A stretch of 62,602 bases of DNA from Candidatus Gastranaerophilales bacterium (GTDB lineage Bacteria > Cyanobacteriota > Vampirovibrionia > Gastranaerophilales > Gastranaerophilaceae). Shown here one piece after another: positions 1 through 8,302 of this stretch; within the stretch, counting starts at the first letter, position 1; every line of letters begins with the position of its first letter. The stretch spans positions 1-62,602 of the forward strand of contig CALVEC010000014.1 in assembly GCA_944326475.1 (NCBI GenBank), given 5' to 3'. The position numbers and the translations under genes were made by a program. Under the pieces are notes generated by a model. The model ran no database searches. It saw nothing but the letters and a program-made list of their open reading frames with translations, and was not told the origin of the DNA.

Positions 1-201
1 ATTCTTTTTTCATCTTTTTGTGGCGGAGCACTCCGTGCGGTTCTGCTCTCCACGGTCAAAACGATTATCAATCGTTTTGACTGACTTGCCCGGGGTTGGT
101 TCCTGCCACCAGGGCAAATTGGTTATTCTTTTTTCATCTTTTTGTGGCGGAGCACTCCGTGCGGTTCTGCTCTCCACGGTCAAAACGATTATCAATCGTT
201 T
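1..201. repeat. 77-bp direct repeat, two copies
   Basis: Bases 1-77 recur without visible change at 125-201, a period of 124. Each copy contains the short inverted repeats CGGAG-CA-CTCCG and AAACGATT-ATC-AATCGTTT. The spacer at 78-124 holds TTGCCC and GGGCAA, which could also pair. No credible gene overlaps the pair. The first copy starts at the window edge, so the array may extend further left. Confidence 0.85.
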
Positions 202-270
202 AATACTCATTTTATATAATAAAAATTTCATTCTGTCCAGTTTTTTATTTTTTTATATCTTTTCGTATAA

Positions 271-343
271 ATGAAGCCGCAACAAAAACGCTTCATGTTA
301 TGAAACAAATGCTTAGCTTTCTGACCGTAACACAGAAAGCTAA
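271..343 (+). promoter_or_regulatory. Two perfect hairpins upstream of nadB
   Basis: ATGAAGC (271-277) pairs with GCTTCAT (290-296). TTAGCTTTCTG (313-323) pairs with CAGAAAGCTAA (333-343), an 11-bp perfect stem with a 9-base loop. A TATAAT lies at 388-393, so depending on the real start of transcription the hairpins are either in the nadB leader or upstream of its promoter as operator-like or terminator-like elements. No long U-run follows the second stem, so a simple terminator is not well supported. I do not recognise a known riboswitch. Confidence 0.4.
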
Positions 344-411
344 TTGTATTAAAAACTTGTAGCAATTATTTTATTTTTATATTATTTTATAATTAAACTA
401 AAAGGTGCGCC

Positions 412-2052
412 ATGAAACATTCAAAATATTCAGTAATAATTGTAGGAAGCGGAGTTGCCGGACTTTATGCGGCAATAAAATTGTCAGAAAGTATTACCCT
501 GCCTGACGGCATACTTTTGGTCACAAAATCACAGCTCTCTGAAAGCAACTCAAGATATGCACAAGGTGGAATTGTCGGAGTTTTGCCGGAAAACAAAAAA
601 GACTCCGTGAGCTTGCATGTCGCTGATACGCTTAAAGCGGGCTGCGGTCTTTCTGATTTAAACGTTGTAAAATTTATCTCTGAAAACAGCAAATTTGCTA
701 TACAAGACCTTATTGAATACGGTGTGAATTTTGACAGAAATGAAAAACACGAACTTACGTTCACACTTGAAGGTGCTCACAGTGTCAGAAGAATACTTCA
801 TGCCGGCGGAGATGCCACAGGTTACAGCATAGAAAAAGCGCTTGTTGAAAAAGTCAGAAACGATGAGTCGATTTCCAGAAATATTTCAATATACGAACAA
901 ACACATGCCGTTGAGCTGCTTGTTGATTCAAAAAAACAATGCCGCGGAATAATTGCCTTTAATGAAGTAACAAAAGAATATGAAACCATATACGCACCTG
1001 CTGTTATCCTTGCAACAGGCGGTACCGGTCAGGTTTACAAATATACAACAAACCCGACTGTCGCAACAGGAGACGGACTGGCACTTGCGATAAGAGCGGG
1101 TGCAGAAATTAAAGACATGGAATTTATCCAGTTCCATCCGACTGCGCTATCTATTGACAACGATGATTCAAGATTTTTGATATCGGAATCAGTCCGCGGG
1201 GAAGGTGCAAAACTTATCAACAAAGACGGCGAATACTTTATGGAACGTTATCATGAGCAAAAAGATCTCGCCAGCAGAGATATTGTCACCCGTTCGATTT
1301 ATGCGGAAATGAAACGAACCGGCACTGATAAAGTTCATCTTGATGCGACATTGATACCGGTTGAAACCTTCAAAAAAAGATTTCCTAATATATACAGCAA
1401 CTGTTTAAAAGCAGGCATAGATGTCACTAAAGACTATATACCGGTTTCTCCGGCTGCTCATTACTGCATGGGAGGAGTAAAAACCTCAGTTGACGGGCAC
1501 ACATCGATTAAACATCTGTATGCAATAGGTGAAGTTGCTTGTACTTCTTTGCACGGCGCCAACCGACTCGCAAGCAACTCGCTTCTTGAATGCCTCGTCA
1601 CGGGTTATGAACTGGTAAACACCTTGTCATTCTGCAATTTACAGAACTCTGAAATTATTGATGATGCTGTTATGACCACAATTAAAAAATATACGGCAAA
1701 CGAAGAAGATACTCGTTTAGAAGCTGATATGGACGATTATATTACTAAAATAAAAGATACAATGTGGCAAAATGTCGGCATTGTCAGAGATGAAACATCG
1801 CTTCTTACTGCACTTTCCGATATAAACAAGATAGCTGCTGCGTTTGACCTTGAAAAAATCTGTTCAAGTGCAAAAGAATACGAAGTCAGAAATCTTATTT
1901 ACGTCGCAAAATGCATCATAAACTCTGCGCTTAAACGTAAAACATCTATTGGTGCGCATTACCGTTCAGACTCTGTTGAACCGCAGGTCGATGACACAAA
2001 AAATTCTGAAAACGTTAAGGAGCAGCCAAATGAGTCAAAAGTTACTGCATGA
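412..2052 (+). CDS. nadB: L-aspartate oxidase
   Basis: The first enzyme of de novo NAD synthesis, oxidising L-aspartate to iminoaspartate in the cytoplasm. The 546-residue protein has the N-terminal FAD dinucleotide motif VGSGVAGL (about residues 11-18), the SRYAQGG segment near residue 50, and GANRLASNSLLE near residue 382, all typical of NadB. A start at 412 is supported by AAGGTG six to ten bases upstream. The C-terminal tail beyond GAHYRSD is unusually acidic and polar and overlaps the start of nadC by 23 bases. No nadA (quinolinate synthase) lies in the window. The gene leads a four-gene run with nadC, etfB and etfA. In an anaerobe its FAD must be reoxidised by something other than oxygen, fumarate being the usual acceptor. 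Confidence 0.95.
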   Translation: MKHSKYSVIIVGSGVAGLYAAIKLSESITLPDGILLVTKSQLSESNSRYAQGGIVGVLPENKKDSVSLHVADTLKAGCGLSDLNVVKFISENSKFAIQDLIEYGVNFDRNEKHELTFTLEGAHSVRRILHAGGDATGYSIEKALVEKVRNDESISRNISIYEQTHAVELLVDSKKQCRGIIAFNEVTKEYETIYAPAVILATGGTGQVYKYTTNPTVATGDGLALAIRAGAEIKDMEFIQFHPTALSIDNDDSRFLISESVRGEGAKLINKDGEYFMERYHEQKDLASRDIVTRSIYAEMKRTGTDKVHLDATLIPVETFKKRFPNIYSNCLKAGIDVTKDYIPVSPAAHYCMGGVKTSVDGHTSIKHLYAIGEVACTSLHGANRLASNSLLECLVTGYELVNTLSFCNLQNSEIIDDAVMTTIKKYTANEEDTRLEADMDDYITKIKDTMWQNVGIVRDETSLLTALSDINKIAAAFDLEKICSSAKEYEVRNLIYVAKCIINSALKRKTSIGAHYRSDSVEPQVDDTKNSENVKEQPNESKVTA

Positions 2053-2872
2053 TTTTATAATTGAAAAGCACATAAAAAATGCTCTTGAGGAAGACATCGG
2101 TTACGGCGATATAACAACCGATTCGTTATACGATGAAAATGATGAAATGACCGCTGTTTTGAACACAAGGGAAGACGGGATACTTTGCGGTACAAAAGTT
2201 TTTGACAAAGTTTTTTCGATACTTGACCCGGAGGTTGAAATCACATGGTTTGCAAAAGACGGTACGCCTATAAAAAAAGGACAAAAACTTGCGGAATTAA
2301 AAGGTCCGGCACGTGCCATCCTGACAGGAGAACGAACAGCGCTTAATTATGTCCAGAGAATGTCCGGTATTGCAACAGAAACAGCTAAATATCAGCAGGC
2401 AATCGCTCCTTATGAAGCAAAAATTACAGATACACGAAAAAATACACCCGGATTCAGATACTTTGAAAAATATGCCGTACAAACCGGCGGAGCGAGACTT
2501 CACAGGTTTAATCTCTGTGACTGCGTTATGATTAAGGACAACCACATACGCCACACCGGCTCAATTACAAAAGCTGTTGAACTTGTCAAAAAAACGTTGT
2601 CCCATGCTCACAAAATAGAAGTCGAATGTGAAACAATCGCAGAAGTCAAAGAGGCACTGGCTTGCGGTGCTGATATTATAATGCTGGACAACATGTCTGT
2701 CGATAAAATGCGTGAATGCGTAAAACTCATAGACAAAAAGGCTATTGTAGAAGCCAGCGGAAATGTTAAACTGGATACAGTGAACGAAATTGCTTCAACC
2801 GGCGTTGATGTAATCTCAACAAGCGCTATAGTTGCAAACGCAAAGGTCTTAGATTTAGGATTAGATATTTGA
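2030..2872 (+). CDS. nadC: Nicotinate-nucleotide pyrophosphorylase (quinolinate phosphoribosyltransferase)
   Basis: Converts quinolinate and PRPP to nicotinate mononucleotide. The frame is open from 1949, but ATG 2030 is preferred: AAGGAGC lies just upstream and the resulting 280-residue protein begins MSQKLLHDF, the usual NadC length. RTALNYVQRMSG (about 101-112), TRKNTPG (about 134) and IKDNH (about 167-171) are the family's PRPP and quinolinate binding segments. The usual GGxxNHR is GGARLHR here. It overlaps nadB by 23 bases, and its stop shares a base with the next start (TGATG), so translation is probably coupled. Confidence 0.94.
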   Translation: MSQKLLHDFIIEKHIKNALEEDIGYGDITTDSLYDENDEMTAVLNTREDGILCGTKVFDKVFSILDPEVEITWFAKDGTPIKKGQKLAELKGPARAILTGERTALNYVQRMSGIATETAKYQQAIAPYEAKITDTRKNTPGFRYFEKYAVQTGGARLHRFNLCDCVMIKDNHIRHTGSITKAVELVKKTLSHAHKIEVECETIAEVKEALACGADIIMLDNMSVDKMRECVKLIDKKAIVEASGNVKLDTVNEIASTGVDVISTSAIVANAKVLDLGLDI

Positions 2873-3678
2873 TGGATAAAAAATTTAAAATAATTGTTTT
2901 TGTAAAACAGGTTCCGGATACAGACGATATAAAGTGGACAGAAAACAATACAATACAAAGAGATGGTCTCGACAGCATAATAAATCCTTACGACCTGAGT
3001 GCACTGCAGACGGCTGTTGAAATAAAAAAATACAGAATAAAAAATGCTGAAATTGTTGCAGTTTCTATGGGACCAAAACAGGCGGAGGAAGCGTTGAAAC
3101 AGGCACTCGCTCTTGGCGCGGACAGGGCGTATCTTCTCTCTGACAGAAAATTTTCAGCCGCCGACACACTGGCGACTGCTTACACACTTTCACAGTTTGT
3201 TAAATCAAAAGAGCCTGATTTTGATATGATAATATGCGGACAGCAGGCAATTGACGGCGACACGGCGCAAACACCCTCAAGTATGGCTGAAAAACTTTCC
3301 ATAGCACAGATTACAGCTTGTAAAAATATTGAAGAACTCTCTAAGGAGAGTATAACAGCAATCAGAGAAACGTCCGATTCCGTCTCTAAAATAAAAGCAA
3401 AATTGCCTGTGCTTATTACCATAGACGCAACAGGAACGTATTTGCAGCCTCGTATAAATGATTATATGCGTGCTCAAGATACGGAAATTATTGTTCTTAA
3501 TGCAGAAGAAATAGGTGCAGACCCCGCAAAAATAGGTTATGCCGGTTCTCCGACTTACGTAAAACGAGCTTATAGAGCTGTTAAAGAACGAAATAATACG
3601 GTTGTAACCGCGCAAGCTGCAGAGGTGCTTAATACTGAAATAGAAAATGTAAAAACCAGCGGAGGAGAAAATGGCTAA
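2872..3678 (+). CDS. etfB: Electron transfer flavoprotein beta subunit
   Basis: Small subunit of the ETF heterodimer, which carries electrons between flavin dehydrogenases. The roughly 268-residue protein begins MDKKFKIIVFVKQVPDT and has the EtfB/FixA nucleotide-binding segment CGQQAIDGDTAQTP near residue 122. The ATG at 2872 overlaps the nadC stop by one base; a TTG directly before it is an alternative start. Its 3' end overlaps etfA by 8 bases. The GxxAxDGDTAQ form is common in ETFs of anaerobes, including electron-bifurcating ones, but that class cannot be assigned from this alone. No acyl-CoA dehydrogenase is adjacent; the neighbours are NAD biosynthesis genes. Confidence 0.92.
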   Translation: MDKKFKIIVFVKQVPDTDDIKWTENNTIQRDGLDSIINPYDLSALQTAVEIKKYRIKNAEIVAVSMGPKQAEEALKQALALGADRAYLLSDRKFSAADTLATAYTLSQFVKSKEPDFDMIICGQQAIDGDTAQTPSSMAEKLSIAQITACKNIEELSKESITAIRETSDSVSKIKAKLPVLITIDATGTYLQPRINDYMRAQDTEIIVLNAEEIGADPAKIGYAGSPTYVKRAYRAVKERNNTVVTAQAAEVLNTEIENVKTSGGENG

Positions 3679-4624
3679 AATACTTATATTCGCTGAAATC
3701 GGAGAGAATGGTATTCAAAATGCCCCGGCTGATATAATTTCATACTGCTCAAAAAATTTTAAAGATGCAGAAGTTAATGCACTTGTGTTTGCTCCAAACT
3801 GTCAAATGGAAGCTGTGAAAAATTCATTGGTGTTCGGTTTTAATAATCTTTATCTGCTTTTAAACGATGAATTTGATAAATATTCAACAGAAATTTTTGC
3901 CGGTGCTGCTGCAGATTTTCTCAGGGAAAATCCGCATGATATTTTTCTCGTTGCCGCTACTGCGCTCGGACGCGACCTTGCACCCAGAATTGCGTCAAAA
4001 CTTGATATAGGCTTGACTGCTGATTGTACAGAGATAGGAATTGATGAAAATAATAAATTGCTGGCAACCCGTCCTACGTACGGCGGAAAGCTTATGGCGA
4101 CAATTCTATCCAAGACAATACCTCAATTTGCAACGATTCGCCCGGGCGCATTGAAAGCCAAAGCAGAAGCCGGTTGTGCAAAAAATATTGTTGAAATTTA
4201 TCCTCAAATCGACAAAGAAAAGCTATATAGCGAAATTCTGTCTTTTGAAAGAAAATTTAGGGATACAGACAGAGAAAATGCAGATATAATTATTGCCGGC
4301 GGCAGGGGAATGGGCTCGAAAGAAAACTTTGAGCTGATTTACAAACTATGTGATAAAATCGGTGCAAAGCCTGCTGCTTCAAGATGCGCAGTTGAACTCG
4401 GATGGGCAGATTCATCCATTCAGGTCGGACAAACAGGTTCCTCTGTTGCACCCAGGTTATACATTGCTCTCGGCATTTCCGGTGCAATGCAGCATCTTGT
4501 CGGAATCGAAAACTCAGATAGAATTGTCGCTGTTAATACCGATATAAACGCTCCTATAAAACAGTCTTCAGATGTGTTTATTTGCGCTGATGCGGTTGAA
4601 ACAGTGAAAAGCATGCTAGGATGA
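3671..4624 (+). CDS. etfA: Electron transfer flavoprotein alpha subunit
   Basis: Large, FAD-binding subunit of ETF. The 317-residue protein has the C-terminal FAD domain with [18 protein letters not shown] (about 244-261) followed by [14 protein letters not shown] and [12 protein letters not shown], the diagnostic EtfA region. The usual FxxADYGIVGD segment is changed to [12 protein letters not shown], and the protein ends soon after it. Start ATG 3671 has GGAGGAG upstream inside etfB. It is the last gene of the nadB-nadC-etfB-etfA run. The redox partner is not evident from the window; NadB itself, or distant dehydrogenases, are possibilities. Confidence 0.93.
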   Translation: MAKILIFAEIGENGIQNAPADIISYCSKNFKDAEVNALVFAPNCQMEAVKNSLVFGFNNLYLLLNDEFDKYSTEIFAGAAADFLRENPHDIFLVAATALGRDLAPRIASKLDIGLTADCTEIGIDENNKLLATRPTYGGKLMATILSKTIPQFATIRPGALKAKAEAGCAKNIVEIYPQIDKEKLYSEILSFERKFRDTDRENADIIIAGGRGMGSKENFELIYKLCDKIGAKPAASRCAVELGWADSSIQVGQTGSSVAPRLYIALGISGAMQHLVGIENSDRIVAVNTDINAPIKQSSDVFICADAVETVKSMLG

Positions 4625-4848
4625 GCTGATTTATTTGCATTTCCGGCATGTTAGTTGTAATCTTGGCATGGGAAAGTCGTAAACAGGTACTGAAAATATT
4701 TTAAACTATATTTAAGCTCTTGCCCAAAACTTTGCCTGGCTTAGCTTTAGGCTTATTGTTAACTTTTGTTAATAATAATTCCGGCACTAGCAAAAAAAAT
4801 TTTGTTCAATTATTAAAGCAAATACAAACGACACTTAATGGAGGACTT

Positions 4849-5040
4849 ATGATACAAGCACCGCAGAACTACGCTCCTGTTCAACAGGCACCGGTTCAAC
4901 AAACACCTTATTCTCAGCCGCAGGTCAACGCTGTCAATATACAAATCTTTGACCCAAAATCGTTTGCTCAGCCGGATCCTGTATACAACTACCCGGAAGC
5001 ACCGATTTATCAGTATCCCGAAGCACAAAAATCTAATTAA
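4849..5040 (+). CDS. Small Pro/Gln-rich protein with NAVNIQIFDPKSFAQP motif
   Basis: A 63-residue protein of unknown function. ATG 4849 is chosen because GGAGG lies eight bases upstream and the N-terminus matches the next gene almost residue for residue (MIQAPQ, then PVQQ repeats, then PQVNAVNIQIFDPKSFAQP). The rest is low complexity (YNYPEAPIYQYPEA). There is no signal peptide or membrane segment. It looks like a shortened paralogue of the gene at 5219 that lacks the helical C-terminal domain. An intrinsic terminator follows. The 224-base gap before it holds no recognised gene. Confidence 0.75.
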   Translation: MIQAPQNYAPVQQAPVQQTPYSQPQVNAVNIQIFDPKSFAQPDPVYNYPEAPIYQYPEAQKSN

Positions 5041-5057
5041 TTTGCTATATATCTAAA

Positions 5058-5092
5058 GAAAGAGCAGCTTCTGTAATGCAGTTGCTCTTTTA
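5058..5092 (+). terminator. Intrinsic terminator after the small Pro/Gln-rich gene
   Basis: AAAGAGCA at 5059-5066 pairs with TGCTCTTT at 5083-5090, with T-rich sequence after the stem. Confidence 0.7.
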
Positions 5093-5218
5093 TTCTCGAA
5101 AAACAAGATACAACCCGATGTTAAGAATTATTAAAATTTAGCGATAAAATAGCAATTTTAAATCTTGATATCTATTAAATAAGTAGAAAATTATACATTA
5201 TTAATAAAGGGGAAAAAT

Positions 5219-6184
5219 ATGATACAAGCACCACAAGCTTATACTCCTGTTCAACAGCCTCAATACAGACAGCAGCCTCAGGTTAATGCAGTCAATATAC
5301 AGATTTTCGACCCTAAGTCGTTTGCTCAGCCGCAGTCAGCTTATGATATGCCGACAAGCTCCGTTTACAACGTACCGACCGCTACTGCTTATCCGCCGGC
5401 TCAACCACCTGTTCCGGTACCTCCTCCGGTCGTCAATACCCAGAATGTAAATCCGCCGGTTCCTCCGTCTGTAATCCCGACTGCAACACCGCCGCAGCAG
5501 CCTGCAACACCTCAGGCTCCGCAAAATACACAGCCGCCTGTAACACCTCCGCAGGCACCGACCCCGGCGCCACAGGCTCCGACGCTTGACACCAAGGCTA
5601 TGGCTGCCGAAGTTAAGTCTGACAACTTAGAAACAGCAGGTGCTGCAATAGAAAAGATTGCTGACATTGCACAGCACAACCCGCAGGAAGCCAAACAGCT
5701 CCTTGACCAGGAACTGATGGAAAGCTTGCTTGGTGTAATTGCTAAAGACACTTCAAATCTCCAGGACGCTACACCCAAACAGCTTGAACTCCGCCAGCAG
5801 CTTCTTGAAGGAAAAACCCTCACACCTGAAGAAACCGCAGAAGCTCAAAAGATTTCAGAAAAGGAAATGGCTGACAGAAACAAACAGTACGCTTTGTTCA
5901 CGGTAGCTATCCTCCAGGATTTGCTCGTTAAAGAATTTCAGGCACAAAATAATGTCACACCCGACATTAAAGACCTGCCCGGTATGGAACAAATCGTATC
6001 AACCATCAAAGACAACAGTTCGCCAATGCTTAGAGCAAGCGGTCTTGCAGCCCTTGCGTACAACGCAAGACCTGAATACAAGCCCGTTATGGAAGAAATC
6101 TTCAACCTCTCTAAACAAGATGAAGATCCGAACGTCAGAAAAGTTGCAGAAGACGGACTTGCTAAGCTCGCTGAAATCAAATAG
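5219..6184 (+). CDS. Proline-rich protein with HEAT-like helical C-terminal domain
   Basis: A 321-residue protein of unknown function. Residues 1-40 repeat the N-terminal module of the gene at 4849, including NAVNIQIFDPKSFAQP. About residues 55-135 are a low-complexity Pro/Gln/Thr linker. Residues about 140-321 are helical and resemble HEAT/ARM-type repeats, with lines such as DNSSPMLRASGLAALAYNA and EDPNVRKVAEDGLAKLAEI. No signal peptide or transmembrane segment is seen, so it is probably cytoplasmic. AAAGGGG precedes the ATG. The architecture suggests a scaffold: a short docking segment, a flexible linker and a protein-binding solenoid. The function is not known to me. Confidence 0.8.
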   Translation: MIQAPQAYTPVQQPQYRQQPQVNAVNIQIFDPKSFAQPQSAYDMPTSSVYNVPTATAYPPAQPPVPVPPPVVNTQNVNPPVPPSVIPTATPPQQPATPQAPQNTQPPVTPPQAPTPAPQAPTLDTKAMAAEVKSDNLETAGAAIEKIADIAQHNPQEAKQLLDQELMESLLGVIAKDTSNLQDATPKQLELRQQLLEGKTLTPEETAEAQKISEKEMADRNKQYALFTVAILQDLLVKEFQAQNNVTPDIKDLPGMEQIVSTIKDNSSPMLRASGLAALAYNARPEYKPVMEEIFNLSKQDEDPNVRKVAEDGLAKLAEIK

Positions 6185-6210
6185 ATTGAATTTCAAGGGA
6201 CATATAAAGA

Positions 6211-6243
6211 AAAAGGCAGTTAACAAAATGACTGCCTTTTTTC
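6211..6243 (+). terminator. Intrinsic terminator after the HEAT-like gene
   Basis: AAAAGGCAGT (6211-6220) and ACTGCCTTTT (6231-6240) form a 10-bp stem followed by T-rich sequence. Confidence 0.85.
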
Positions 6244-6311
6244 TTTGTTAGGGAACTTGATAAAAAATATATCGTCTAAAAATATGCAAAAGCGGGAATT
6301 AACGACAAAAT

Positions 6312-6345
6312 GCCCGCAACTCATTGCTGCGGGCAAAAATTTTTT
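6312..6345. terminator. Bidirectional terminator between convergent genes
   Basis: GCCCGCA (6312-6318) pairs with TGCGGGC (6328-6334). A-rich sequence on the left and AAAAATTTTTTT on the right let it serve both strands. On the minus strand it follows the 30-residue small membrane protein gene. Confidence 0.7.
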
Positions 6346-6364
6346 TGAGAAAAGGGGTGGCAAA

Positions 6365-6457
6365 TTAATGCGCTGTCTTTTCTTCCATAAAAGACGGAAT
6401 TGCAATAAATGCGAAATACATTAATAAGCCAAATGCTACTAAACTTAAGATTTCCAT
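6365..6457 (-). CDS. 30-residue single-pass membrane protein
   Basis: Reading the minus strand from ATG 6457 gives a 30-residue open frame beginning MEILSLVAFGLLMYF, with one hydrophobic stretch of about 18 residues (SLVAFGLLMYFAFIAIP) and a charged tail (MEEKTAH). AGGTGA lies about seven bases before the ATG, and a strong hairpin terminator follows the stop. Start signal, hydrophobic core and terminator together make a real gene likely. Size and topology resemble small bacterial membrane-complex subunits, but no specific family can be named. Confidence 0.65.
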   Translation of the reverse strand: MEILSLVAFGLLMYFAFIAIPSFMEEKTAH

Positions 6458-6652
6458 GATGTCACCTGCTGATTACCTGATTACCTGTACAATATTATAA
6501 TTCCCAGATTTGAAAATTTTTAAACACTGTTTAGTGGATTTTATAAAAATTTTCGCAAAAATGTAAAAAAACTTATGATTTATTTTTTAAATATACAAAT
6601 TAATTAAAGAGATTGACTATGTAAAAAAGAGTGTAGTAATGTGAGGATAGTT

Positions 6653-6985
6653 ATGGACAAAAAGTTTATTGACACAATTTTATCAGATATGTGCTGTTCT
6701 GATTGCAGAGCAGACTTTACTGCTGAGTCAGTGAAAATTATCCGGCAGGAAAATGACTTGTTTGTTTTCCAAATTATTTGTCAAAAATGCGGAAAAGGTT
6801 TTGGTATTGCACTTTTTGGCAATTGTTCGGACAAAAATAAAAATTATTCGCAACAAGACCTGGCATTGAATATTCAGGAAGGTCCTGACGCTATAAGCTA
6901 TGATGACGTTATAGAGGCTCACAAATTTATCCAGTCTCTGGATGCCGACTGGCAAAAACATATACCGGAAAATTTGCGTAAGTAA
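6653..6985 (+). CDS. Hypothetical zinc-ribbon-like protein
   Basis: A 110-residue protein of unknown function. ATG 6653 is chosen over the upstream GTG 6641 because GAGG lies six bases before it. Two CxxC pairs, CSDC (about residues 15-18) and CQKC (about 44-47), are spaced as in a small zinc ribbon. The acidic C-terminal half has no recognised motif. It has no signal peptide and no clear operon partner; the next gene is convergent. Confidence 0.7.
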   Translation: MDKKFIDTILSDMCCSDCRADFTAESVKIIRQENDLFVFQIICQKCGKGFGIALFGNCSDKNKNYSQQDLALNIQEGPDAISYDDVIEAHKFIQSLDADWQKHIPENLRK

Positions 6986-7017
6986 TTTTGCGGCTTTAAA
7001 CAGCCTCTCCCTCGCAG

Positions 7018-7800
7018 TTAGACTGTTGCAAGTGTAAGTTCACAGGGGGATGTTGGCTTGCCGTTTTGAAGTTTTTTGATTCTGTTTTTTACACTCGGAC
7101 AGTGGTGTGAATGCGGCTTTTTGCCGATAAATGACCTGTAATAGTGTACGGCTCTTTGCGGATTTTGCATTTTATCAAAGCAAATAGCCAAACCAAGATG
7201 AGCTTTATAAAAATCCGGGTTTATTTTGAGCATTTGCGTAAAAACACTGCCGGCTGCCATATATTGCTCAAGACGCATATAAAGAGCAGAAAGGTGAGTG
7301 TATGCGGTAAGATTTCCCGGGTCATTGTCTATAACCGCCTGATAAATCATAGCTGCCATTTCATATTCTTCAAGCATTTCATGGGCAATTCCCAGTTGAA
7401 TTTGAGTTGAGACATTATTCTTATCCAGCATAACAGCAGTACGAAGTGTCTTTAATGCATCTTCGGGTCTATTTAAAAACAAATAACAGATCCCGAGGTC
7501 GTGATGAGCCAAAGGCTGGTAAAATGCAAGACTTATAGATTTTTCAAACATTTCAACCGCTTTTTCATAATTTTCCTCAGCCTTATAAGCCACACCCAAA
7601 CCGTAATAAGCACGGTAATTGTTTCTGTCGTTTAGTATTGACGCCAGATAGTGTTTTATTGATTCTTTAAAATGGTTTGCAAGCCTTAGTGCATCGGCTT
7701 TTACAAACTGTCTGTATGCCTCGCTGTCATTTATTTTTTTAACAGGTCGGACAAGAAACGAGTCTATGCCTTTCGGCGTGCTTGTATATTTTATCCCCAA
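7018..7800 (-). CDS. Tetratricopeptide repeat protein
   Basis: A 260-residue protein with at least five consecutive TPR units between about residues 30 and 235. Recognisable lines include YRAYYGLGVAYKAEENYEKA, QPLAHHDLGICYLFLNRPED and FYKAHLGLAICFDKMQNPQR. Such repeats mediate protein-protein contacts. There is no signal peptide, so it is probably cytoplasmic. It is a single-gene unit convergent with the zinc-ribbon gene. The specific partner is unknown. Confidence 0.85.
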   Translation of the reverse strand: MGIKYTSTPKGIDSFLVRPVKKINDSEAYRQFVKADALRLANHFKESIKHYLASILNDRNNYRAYYGLGVAYKAEENYEKAVEMFEKSISLAFYQPLAHHDLGICYLFLNRPEDALKTLRTAVMLDKNNVSTQIQLGIAHEMLEEYEMAAMIYQAVIDNDPGNLTAYTHLSALYMRLEQYMAAGSVFTQMLKINPDFYKAHLGLAICFDKMQNPQRAVHYYRSFIGKKPHSHHCPSVKNRIKKLQNGKPTSPCELTLATV

Positions 7801-7959
7801 TGTTTTTCCTCTGTAATATCCCTCAATAATATTTTATAAATTATGAGGAAAAATGTTATTAATCCGGGGGTTAGTATTTTTTGACCATGTGGTCAATGTT
7901 AGATTAATATTAACTTTTGTAACGAAAAAATACACGCTGCGCAATTTTAAACATATTAT

Positions 7960-8098
7960 ATACTTTATATATATGTAAGATATAAAAAATAAAAACATTA
8001 CATAGATGAAACTTTCACACTAACTAACCTACCTAACTTCCTAACCTTCCCTTCCTATTAAAGTATTGCTCCGAGATAATAAATCGGGGCTTTTTTTT
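7960..8098 (+). ncRNA. Candidate small RNA with a G-free pyrimidine/A region and terminator
   Basis: No gene lies between 7801 and 8334. Bases 8009-8062 contain no G at all and several CCT-type motifs (AACCTACCTAAC, TTCCTAACC, TTCCCTTCCT) that could pair with Shine-Dalgarno sequences. Directly after comes an intrinsic terminator: GCTCCGA (8068-8074), TCGGGGC (8084-8090), then eight Ts. A TATACT-like hexamer near 7968 could be a promoter. The arrangement of a single-stranded C-rich seed region plus terminator is typical of trans-acting sRNAs. The 5' end is not determined. Confidence 0.45.
8068..8098 (+). terminator. Intrinsic terminator of the candidate sRNA
   Basis: A seven-base stem with one G-U pair, a nine-base loop and eight consecutive Ts at 8091-8098. 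Confidence 0.85.
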
Positions 8099-8140
8099 GT
8101 AAGTTTAATATCGTCAACTGCCTCCGACAGCTTATTAAAT

Positions 8141-8213
8141 GGGTGCATAAAACAAGTTCAACCCCATGCGTTGCAACATAGGCACCCACAACGACCGTAA
8201 GGTGGCACTTACG
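8141..8213. other. Structured intergenic segment, possible RNA
   Basis: GGGTGC (8141-8146) pairs with GCACCC (8182-8187), enclosing the palindrome GTTGCAAC (8170-8177). CGTAAG (8196-8201) pairs with CTTACG (8208-8213). The stretch is richer in GC than its surroundings and has no open frame. It could be a structured RNA on either strand; I could not match it to 6S RNA, tmRNA, SRP RNA or RNase P by conserved motifs. Confidence 0.3.
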
Positions 8214-8302
8214 CAAAATAGCATACCCGACAAAACTCGCGACCTTTCAAAAAAAAGATTGCACAACTGTCTAATATATACGCGCAAACCTTCGTGTTTA
8301 AG

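Noticed and set aside
1-201. CRISPR array or insertion-sequence ends
   Set aside because: Only two 77-base copies, too long for CRISPR repeats, and no cas or transposase gene is nearby.
8141-8213. tmRNA, SRP RNA or RNase P RNA
   Set aside because: None of the conserved core sequences of these RNAs is visible on either strand.
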